A stretch of DNA of 64,000 bases from contig QPFY01000017.1 in the NCBI GenBank assembly GCA_003665825.1, positions 62,001 to 126,000 on the forward strand, given 5' to 3'. Position 1 is the first letter of the stretch. Each line of letters starts with the position of its first letter. This DNA is from Microbotryum silenes-acaulis (lineage: Eukaryota; Basidiomycota; Microbotryomycetes; Microbotryales; Microbotryaceae). Below are positions 56,524 to 64,000 of the stretch, piece by piece. Made by a program: the position numbers and the translations under genes. A model generated the notes under the pieces. The model did no database searches. It was not told where the DNA came from and saw nothing but the letters and a program-made list of their open reading frames with translations.

Positions 56524-57760
56524 ATGGGATCTTTGACAGAAGTAAGCTCGACTCTTTCCCCAGCTAGCTGAATCGGTGACTGACCTATGTGCACCCCCCA
56601 CCTTGCCCAGGCGATTCGAACGACGTTCGCTTACGAGCGCCAGGACGGAACCCGAGTCTACAAGGGCAAGGTCGAGCACTTTCTCATCGGTAACGCGCCC
56701 CATGGAGGCTATATCATCTCACTATGCACCAATGCGACGCAACAACACCAATCCTCGACTCTGCACCGTGATCCGGCGCATCTGACGGCCCAGTTCTTCT
56801 CGCCGTGTCAACCCGGCGCCGTCCAAGTCGAAGTCAAGACCCTGTCGGCTTCGAAGCGATGGACTCGACTCGACGTCTCGTTGATGCAATACTCGAGGAC
56901 AGATGATGTCGCTTCTTCGCCGGTGGAGCGTGTTCGATTGACGTACCTTTACACCGACCTGCCGCATCCCGCCGAGTGGGGCTCCAGCCCCAACGCCGAT
57001 AATCTCTCCGTCCTTCCCTGGAGTAGATCACCCTTCGCTCGACCGACACCGTTGGCACAACATCCCTCGGAACTCAAAGAAGCCAAGATGTACCCCTCGT
57101 TCCAATTCAGGGACGTGGTAAAGTGGTCCGAACTCGTCCCCATCGGTCCCGAAGATTCACCCGACCCTTCCGCGGCACCGTTCCAAAGAATGCATTCGGC
57201 CTTCTACTGGTCCCAAGTACACGAGGAAGATGACGTGACCAAGAACGTCGAGCTCGTCCCCTTTTTTGCAGACATGTTCATGAATGGTCCCGAGTTGATA
57301 CAGGGGGCTCATCAGGAGGTCGGACGCAAGTATTGGTTCCCGACGATGACCTTGTCGCTCGATTTCAAGGCCAAGTTCCCTCTCGTGGGAGTTCCAGGCG
57401 CGCCGAGTGGGTCTTCGCCTTCGAAGTCGACGGTGGGGATCTACTTTGCGACCAAGTCCATCTCGGAAGGGCGGCATGACCAGACTGTAGAAGTGTGGAC
57501 CAGTCCTGGAGGAATCGGGGAAGGCGATGCCAAGTTGGGTGGACCTGAGTGGAGGAAGGAGGCTCAACTCTTGGCAGTGTCGACTCAGGTGAGCATGGTC
57601 TTCTCGTCTCGCTCTCAACTACGATGCTCGAGTCTGAGTCTCAGTTCATAGTGTCTGACACGAACGTCCTCCCGACCCTTCACAGCTCGCTCTGGTGATT
57701 CCATATAGTGTGAACGAGAAGATCGCAAACAGGAAGGATGATAAGAGTAGCAAGCTCTGA
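56524..57760 (+). CDS. Acyl-CoA thioesterase-like (thioesterase superfamily) protein
   Basis: Exon 1 is only 18 bases (56524-56541, MGSLTE). A 69-base intron leads to exon 2 (56611-57588, AIRTTFAYERQDGTRVYKGK) and a 97-base intron to exon 3 (57686-57760, LALVIPYSVNEKIANRKDDK). The pattern F...W.IGNAPHGGYIISLC near the N-terminus (VEHFLIGNAPHGGYI), AHLTAQFFSPCQPGAVQVE and RLDVSLMQ is that of fungal double-hotdog thioesterase-like proteins (N-terminal hotdog with N-GG-Y loop). The second half (FFADMFMNGPELIQGA, FPTMTLSLDFKAKFPL, IYFATKSISEGRHDQTVE, QLLAVSTQ) is the C-terminal hotdog. They hydrolyse acyl-CoA or are catalytically inactive relatives. No peroxisomal SKL at the end, although it finishes SSKL, which resembles a PTS1-like tripeptide and could direct peroxisomal import. 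Confidence 0.75.
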
Positions 57761-58018
57761 GTACTCTCGGCTTTGGGCCGTAGACTAGGAAGAGTTGACT
57801 GGATCTTATATTGTCTCTACAGCGGAGTAAAGAGGTGCTGCAACTACACCTGGTGATTAGTGTCGATGGTCAGGAAGTGGGACGCTGCTGTTCTCTGGTG
57901 TGCTTGGTCTGTACCAAGGTTCCCTTCCAGAGCGTCATCGAGGCTCCTTCGGATGGGAATCTGAAAGCCTGCACCGCATGTGTACGTGTGAACAATAAAG
58001 GTGAATTTTGATGCGCTT

Positions 58019-58882
58019 CTATGCACTAGGGTCTTGCACGACGATCTATTGCGAGAGAATGGGGAAAAGCTTGATGCGTTAGCGACATCTGAGGAACGTG
58101 AAATGAGGAAGAGGTACGCACCAAGATGAAATCCGGATCTGTGGTAGGAAATTGAAAAAAAAAGTGAAGTATGGTCAGCTCGAGCTGTGAGACGGCGATG
58201 AGGGTGAGGCAGAATGAATGAAGCTGACGGACCCGGGGTGACCATGATTTCGTGTTTCTGCGTCCGTACGCGTAAGAATCTCAGATTGTCCTGTGGTCGA
58301 GGATCAATTCGACGAAAAACTGATGGTCAACACAAGCTCTCTACGAATGAAAGAGCACTCAACCGTTGCGACGACGACTCACGTCCTCATCGACGGCTTT
58401 GACTTCCTCGGCGACGTTTTCGACCAGATTGTGGCCGAGCCGAGCATAGCTAAGCGCGAGTTGATTGTTGGTGCTGTGCGTCTCTTCTTCCCCTGTACTT
58501 GTTTCCGAAGGTTGGGATGCGTCTTTCCCACTTGTCTCGGCTGCGTTTGGGGTTGTTGTGGAAGGTCCGGCAGAAAAGGTGGACGAGGTAGAGGTAGGGA
58601 AAAGGGGTCCTGCGGTCCTGAGGATAATACCTAATGGCCGGCGCAGGATCATTACACCCTTGACATCTGCAGGGAGGCCACGAAGGTGAGTTGAGCGATC
58701 CTCATCTTATGGAGACTGGGCGGACCTTACTCTTGTTGGCTGTGAGGCGGGATAGGGTCGCATCGACTTGAGGAGGTACTTGCGTAGACGACGACTGCCG
58801 GCAAAGGGGAAAAGCGGCATCGACGGGCTCAATCCGAGAGGTTCAGATATTTCAGATATACCGGGCAGCTCTGGCTCACCAT
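58019..58882 (-). CDS. Roadblock/LC7-type dynein light chain
   Basis: Five introns are needed. The start ATG (58880-58882) is immediately followed by a GTGAGC donor, and an 85-base intron leads to SSSTQVPPQVDATLSRLTAN. Next KNVKGVMILRRPLGIILRTA matches the Roadblock core (VEETLxRIxxHKGVxGVIVxxxxGIPIRTT). LALSYARLGHNLVENVAEEV is followed by DDNLRFLRVRTQKHEIMVTP, then DPDFILIVVQDPSA and the stop at 58019. These segments match LC7/DYNLRB from end to end. Between the beta-strand FPT and NNQLALSY there is a ~45-residue Ser/Thr-rich insertion absent from usual family members of ~100 residues. The family links cytoplasmic dynein intermediate chains to cargo at microtubules. Divergently transcribed from the E(z) gene across ~320 bases. 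Confidence 0.85.
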
Positions 58883-59203
58883 AATTGAACGATGGTCGTT
58901 CGAATAGGCCAGGATGAGGTGGCCTGTCAAGGAATGCGATTCGAGCGCGCGATCACGTGGCTCGACGCGCCTGACGCTGCTCGCTAGCTCGCTGCTGCTC
59001 GCCTCTACTCGCGCCAGCCTGGCAGCTCGCGCGAAATCGACCGACTACACGGACAGCCCTATGGGCTGGGGTTATCGCACGGACACGCGCTGCTGCTCTT
59101 TGGCTTCCCCCACATGGGCGCTCGAGACTGCGCATCACGTTGGCAGCAAGTCGGGGCAGAGCACACATAAAAGGACGCCAAGGAGAAACATCACGTAGGC
59201 GAC
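58883..59203. promoter_or_regulatory. Shared divergent promoter region (roadblock gene / E(z) gene)
   Basis: The two start codons are 321 bases apart on opposite strands, so both promoters must lie here. The segment is GC-rich with repeated gctcgc/gcgcg motifs near 58975-59030. Co-regulation is only an inference. Confidence 0.5.
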
Positions 59204-62200
59204 ATGGCCGGCTCAGGAAGCATTACAGACTCGCCGGACGAGGCAGCACCGCGAGGCGCACGTCCACGAAGCAACTTGAACCCAAGCTCCTCTCAGCAGT
59301 CTTGGAGCTGCAGCTTCAGCACCGACCCATCCGGATGGGGCCTGTCGCAACCTCAGTCCAGCACATTTCCTCGAAAACGCAGTCGAGGTGTCTCTAGACC
59401 GTCCACGCATCTCAAGTTCGTCATCGTCGACGACAACAGCTCCGACGAAGACGACGACGACGATTCGGGCGACGACGACCGGCAAGAGCGAAACCGCGCT
59501 CGACGAGGCTCAAAAGCTGATTCATACAACCAGGGATCCTCGCAGACTTCACCTCATGGTAGAGGCACGAGAAGGACCCAGCATGGAGTGAACCGGTCAG
59601 TACTGATCTGACCCTTTGCGCAGGGGATCACAATTTGCACACGATCTTCGCTCCTGACCTAAGTGAAACCTTAGACCAATCGAGCCTGGCAAACGCATCG
59701 AGGTGACGCTCATAGAAGCTAAAATTGACGCAAGTCACTTGCCAGCATCGATTGCCGACGAACGTGCCTCCTTCCAGCTCCCTCTCGAGTGCAAACTCTT
59801 GCTCGAGCCTTCGGATCCAACACCGGCTCGGCGCAAAAAATTGCTTCGGTTCCAGCGTCGGCCGATGCAAGATCAGATTGAAACCGACTCTGCGACCGAG
59901 CTAGACTGTATTCATGTACTACCGGTACAATGTCGATTTGCGCATATCGCCTATGAAAAACGTCGGCCGCACTCGATTGCACGACTCGCTTTCGATCTGG
60001 CCGGATCACAGTTCGCGCTCGACCTCTTCGACCCCGTCAAGGATGCTTGGCGCGCTTCGAGCGAATTGGTTCTTGCATCCGAAACCGATGGTGCTTGGAT
60101 CCAAGTGGCGTGGCGCGTCATGGACCTTACTTCCTACTCGAATGAGGAGACAAAGCCAAGAGTCACAGATGGTCAGCTGCGGGAACGACTCGAAAGTGAA
60201 TTGACCGCGGCGCACATCGAGCTCCGCCGCGAGATCGCCCGACGCCATCTTCAGCTTGCTCGTGTAGATAATGATCAAGCTTCTTTACGGCGCACGAGTG
60301 AACCCTGCTCGGATTTTGAGCCGCCGCCTGGAGCGAACTTCAAGAAGGCCAAGCCGATCCCGCTGAGCAAGTTCATCTACAGTCCCCCACCGCCATTCAC
60401 GCACACGAGCTTCCTCTCCCACGCTATGCCGACGGATCTACCTCCTTTCGAGGTCGTACCACCCTGGAATTGTATCGCTCGACCGTCGGCTGATTTGACC
60501 GAGAAGGAGGTCGACCAACTTATCGCCGAGGTCATCGCGGAATATGCGAGAGCGAGACCGGACGAAGATTGTGAGCGCGTGCACATGGAGCGCTGGGTCA
60601 AGTCGTCGATCTTCAACGAGAACAGCTTCGAGAGGGTAGACCCCATGAGTGAGTGTCTGGCTGATCATGCGACCCTGTTCCGAGTCGATGATACCAGCCG
60701 ACGAACAATTGTCAAAATACCCTCCTAGGGCTTCGACGAGATTTTCAGGCGTTGAAAGGTGTGATGCAAGAGTTTGGCAACGAAGCCGATGAGGTTCCTG
60801 GATCGGAGGACGTTCTTTACAATCGTCGCTTTCGTGCCCAAGGGGACCCCAAAGTCGGTCCGAAGTTGGCTCAGATCGTCGAGCTGTTCCAACAGCGCTT
60901 GGGCATCACACCCTGGGAGCTGCAGTCGCAGTGAATAGCTCTCTGACGTCTCCTTTGGTTGCTGAAGCTGACGCCTGAGCGGATGTTTGGCGACTGTTAT
61001 TAGAGCTCAGTGTTTCACAACCGATCAAATCATCCCCGAGTACGTATAGCTTCAGTGAACCGGGCTGGAGTCTCGCTGACAGGAGCTTTCATTCTGTGGT
61101 AGCCCACCGGTCTTGGAAATTTGCGAGCTATGCGGAGCGATCTTTTGTCGCGTTCATGAATGTAAGCCGACTCTTCTCTCTTCTCAATCAAGGGTATGCT
61201 GTGGCCTCCTGGTTAAGCGCCCACACCGTTCTCATCGTTTGTAGGGTTCTTGGAGGCTCCCAACGTCCCGACCGCACATAGCGCCAGGCCTCCGCTCCCG
61301 CCGCCGGAGGACGCACAGGGTAGTGACTGCGGGACCCACTGTCACAAACGGTCCGAAAATATTGAGCAGGTGAGGAATAGCTACATGTCTCGTTGCTGCT
61401 CACCTCCAATGCTCGTGCTGACCCAAGCGGTTCGTCAACAGGTGGAGCGCTATCACCTCAACGACACCTCCGCTAGGGACCTTGCGACCTTCAAGCGCTA
61501 CCTCGATGAACAACCCAAGGTCCCTTCGTGTATCCTCGCCAGTATCACCAAGAGGAACTGCTTCGAAGTCGAAAGCATACGTCGTCAACTCGGGCGGACC
61601 AATGATCACATCGAGGCCGAGCCCGAGGTCGAGCCACTCCGACAGCCACTCCGGCGGCTGAAAGCAAAACCTCTACCCGTGGGTAACACCCGAGGCTACG
61701 AGCCGTGTGGGTGCGATGGGCCCTGTCAGGGAACGACCATGACCAATGCGACAATTCCTGGAGGTGTAAGGAGAACGGCGAAGAATGATAGGACAACTTG
61801 CGAATGCGTTAAGTCGGGGACGTGGTGCGATCGATTTTGCGGTTGTCACGAGCTATGTAAGTCCTCGGCGATGGCTGAGAGTGCGAGAACGTATACATGT
61901 GGCATGGTTCTGAATGCTGATTAATAATCTTGCAACCCGGCTCTTCACTCGATTGTTCATTCCAGGTGCTCGACGCTTCCCCGGCTGCCTTTGTCGCCTC
62001 TCGCCCACCTTCGTTCGATGCGTACGCGAGGACTGCGAATGTCTTAAAGAGAATCGCGAGTGCGATCCTCATCTATGTGCCAGATTCGATGGACCCGATG
62101 TAGCGAGCGGGACGAATGATCAAATTCGCTACAAGAAGCTCAAGCGCACGGCGATCGTACGCTCGACCCTACCAGGGGCTGGCTTTGGGTCAGTATCGTC

Positions 62201-62895
62201 GATTCGCTTGGCTCAGATTCGTGGAGATATAGGCCTGACGCGAATGATCCGTTTGATGATGACCAGCGTCGAACTGCTAGAGGATGCATCGGCAGGCGAT
62301 TTGATTGGGATCTACGGAGGCGAGATGTTCGACGTCGAGGAGTCACCTGCGTTGATCCGACAGTACGTCTGCCGGCCCCTGTTCCTTTTCCGGCGTGTTG
62401 CTTACTGGCAGCTTTTCGATCCTTTGCTCACCCATCCATAGCCAACTTCAAGAAGGAGCTCGAGCAGGTTATTGGTTCGACGTCGACACGTTGCATGTAA
62501 TCGACCCACTCGCGTCCGGCAACCACATGCGCTACATCAACGACTTGGGAACCTGGAACTGCGAAGCCAGATGTCCGCCGAATCGACTGGTTCCGTATCA
62601 CCCAGGTTTGAGCTACAAATCACTGATGTTTCATGTGTTGGTCTGGACAGGGGTTTACATTGACGGAACGCACCAGATGGGCTTTTACGCCCGGGTCGAC
62701 CTCAAGAAAGGCGATGAAATCTCGCTTGATTACGGACCTACGTATTGGGGTAAAAATGGTGGCTTGCAGCAGAAGAAGAAGACGGCTAGTGGGGTTAAGG
62801 AACATGAGGGGAAGGACAATGGAAAGGGGAAAGGGAAGGGGAAGGGGAAGGGGAAGGAGAGGCAGAAGATTGATGGACCCGAAGGGGATGCATGA
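59204..62895 (+). CDS. EZH2: E(z)/EZH2-type histone H3K27 methyltransferase (PRC2 catalytic subunit)
   Basis: Starts MAGSGSITDSPDEAAPRGAR, with an acidic SDEDDDDDSGDDD stretch. Introns at about 59596-59675, 60650-60731, 60928-61011, 61043-61103 and 61165-61245 restore frame. Pre-CXC elements match E(z): CELCGAIFCRVH ... DCGTHCHK (MCSS zinc site, ~61117-61355), then a SANT-like helix group (RQQVERYHLNDTSARDLATF). The CXC domain follows: YEPCGCDGPC, TTCECVKSGTWCDRFCGC, CARRFPGCLC, CVREDCECLKENRECDPHLC. The SET domain has STLPGAGFG (SAM site), EDASAGDLIGIYGGEMFD, GYWFDVDTLHVIDPLASGNH, MRYINDLGTWNCEAR and, after an intron with a GTCCGC donor (62570-62650), VYIDGTHQMGFYARVDLKKG and ISLDYGPTYWG. 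PRC2 writes H3K27 methylation for heritable silencing. The C-terminus ends in a GK repeat. Confidence 0.85.
62817..62862 (+). repeat. Purine-rich GGGGAA tandem repeat inside E(z)
   Basis: Repeats of ggggaa/gggaag encode a (GK)n tail at the very C-terminus of the E(z) protein. Length variation would not affect the SET domain. Confidence 0.85.
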
Positions 62896-63601
62896 GGTGG
62901 TGTGAACTTGATCGAAAAGGTTTTCCGGGAGGTCGGACGCAAGAGAGATATCGGAGCTTCTGCCCAAGCTCGAGATGCTGCAGACTCCGCTCACATCCTA
63001 CAAGAGAAGGAGAAGACGGAAGATGCAATATACGATCAGACTGAAGCGGGTCCGAGAACGAGTCCGAGGCCGAGTCTGTTGATCAGAGCGGGTCGTAGCA
63101 ATCCATGCCCCGAGAAACTGCCTGCTTGGAGCAAGTTGGCGGGCCGCCGGGGCCACCCCGAACATCAGCAATTTCAATGTATCTAAATAACGGTGAGACA
63201 ATGCGCATTATTTTGTACTGCTCGTGCCCTTTTCAGATGCGCCGAGCCAACTGGCTAAGAGAGAGGCGGGAAGGTTGGGACTGGAGTCGTTGACAAGATG
63301 TGCGCGGCCAGTTCAGGGGCAGGGTGACGGGGCTTCGCTGGCCCGCGGAACGTTCGGAGCGCGATAGAGCGCGATCTAGCGCGATTGGGGCTGCGAGCGC
63401 CAACTGCCCTGCGGAACGCTTTCACTCTGCACTTCCTAGTCCGAGGTCGCTGTATTCCAACCATGTCAGTATCTCTCTTCTGGTACTGAGGCCAAAAACA
63501 GCAATTTATTCCTGCTGACGCTGCTCCCGACGTCTCTACATCTGCCCATCTGCCCCCCTGTGCATCTCTCCCCACGCCCGGCGGTTGCTCCCCCTCGACC
63601 G
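62896..63601. other. Intergenic region with the 5' end of the next gene unresolved
   Basis: Contains the E(z) 3' region and the promoter of the sphingolipid methyltransferase gene. The true start codon of that gene probably lies in this interval, separated from the visible exon by an intron; the ATG at 63463 stops after eight codons unless spliced. Confidence 0.4.
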
Positions 63602-64000
63602 ACCGGACCTCGAATCTGGCCCTATCCGTACAGGCCCGCCCCCTTTTTCGACGCCAATGCTGGTGTCAAGATCACCAGCCGCCCCGCGATCGCCAACGCG
63701 CCGTTCCCGATCGAGTCCAACGGCAGTTTCTCCAACCTGACCCTCGCGGCGATCGTGCTGCTCGCGCCCTATCTCGTCGCGCGCTGGGTCCCCTTGCTGC
63801 CGACCAAATGGTCCTACTACCTCCTGTTCCTCCCCGTCGGGCTCGCGTCCGTGCTTGGCTACTGGATGCTCATGAGTCGTATCGGCGCCAAGAAGCGCGA
63901 ATATGGCACCCGTTTGCCCGGCAAGCCGCTCGAGTACTACGTCGAGATCAAGGATGCCAAGTTGGCCCAAAAATACTCTGGAGGCAGGGCCAAGATCCCC
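63602..64000 (+). CDS. Sphingolipid C9-methyltransferase, N-terminal part (runs off the window)
   Basis: The frame reads GPRIWPYPYRPAPFFDANAG, SRPAIANAPFPIESNGSFSN, then two transmembrane helices (LTLAAIVLLAPYLVARWV and WSYYLLFLPVGLASVLGYW). MLMSRIGAKKREYG comes next, then LPGKPLEYYVEIKDAKLAQK and YSGGRAKIP at the window end. The PAPFF..., PxESxGxxSFSNF, two-helix and LPGKPxExYxEIKD order is that of fungal sphingolipid C9-methyltransferases, ER membrane enzymes of the cyclopropane-fatty-acid synthase superfamily that add the C9 methyl branch to the sphingoid base of glucosylceramides. The SAM-binding catalytic domain lies beyond the window. The 5' exon is not identified. Confidence 0.8.

Noticed and set aside
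63536..63970. 144-residue minus-strand frame
   Set aside because: Antisense of the sphingolipid C9-methyltransferase exon; GC-rich shadow frame.
1..64000. CRISPR arrays, operons, ribosome-binding sites or riboswitches
   Set aside because: The DNA is eukaryotic (introns, fungal nuclear genes); no regularly spaced short repeats were seen.
1..64000. tRNA or rRNA genes
   Set aside because: No B-box-like or cloverleaf pattern was found by eye in the intergenic regions. A covariance-model scan was not possible, so a tRNA could have been missed.

Overview
The window is nuclear DNA of a filamentous or yeast-like basidiomycete, most likely Pucciniomycotina/Microbotryomycetes (the Rhodotorula-Sporobolomyces-Microbotryum neighbourhood). 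The evidence is GC-rich coding sequence, many short GT-AG introns (about 50-140 bases), and fungus-specific genes: a two-pore TOK potassium channel, a Pbs2 MAP-kinase kinase, Atg13 and a sphingolipid C9-methyltransferase. The lineage is an inference from style and gene content; no species marker is present. All exon models were read by eye, by joining frames at consensus splice sites so that a known family pattern continues across the junction.

Layout. 1-18 kb is ordinary gene-dense DNA: the 3' end of a topoisomerase III-like gene, a TOK1-type K+ channel, a coiled-coil protein with an HMMR-type N-terminus, a zf-4CXXC_R1 (CDCA7-like) chromatin protein, a mitochondrial helical-repeat protein (minus), an RBM5/RBM10-like splicing factor (minus) and an unrecognised gene. 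18.8-25.6 kb is an accessory island. It holds a decayed, intron-containing fragment of ornithine aminotransferase, a pair of ~0.7-kb outer inverted repeats, a near-identical ~0.5-kb inner inverted duplication carrying two copies of a small predicted membrane-protein gene, and a frameshifted Helitron N-terminal remnant. The intact ornithine aminotransferase lies immediately beyond it (25.95-28.24 kb, minus).

29-38 kb is on the minus strand: PBS2 (HOG pathway), a large unrecognised protein, and a divergent XPG/FEN-type nuclease. 38.2-41.2 kb holds no recognisable gene but has a polypyrimidine tract flanked by two copies of an exon-like module. 41-48 kb: ATG13, a small hypothetical gene (minus), and a membrane-anchored dithiol glutaredoxin whose active site is encoded by a 14-base micro-exon. 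49-58 kb: a Josephin/UIM (ataxin-3-like) gene that appears to have lost its nucleophile, a Naa50-like acetyltransferase, a hormone-sensitive-lipase-type hydrolase, an acyl-CoA thioesterase-like gene and a roadblock dynein light chain (minus). 59-64 kb: an E(z)/EZH2-type PRC2 methyltransferase with an altered SET motif and the 5' part of a sphingolipid C9-methyltransferase.

The genes are mostly unrelated housekeeping functions, as usual in fungi, and are not an operon or biosynthetic cluster. Two loose themes exist: chromatin/genome maintenance (topoisomerase III, CDCA7-like, XPG-like, E(z)) and lipid metabolism (HSL-type lipase, thioesterase-like protein, sphingolipid methyltransferase).
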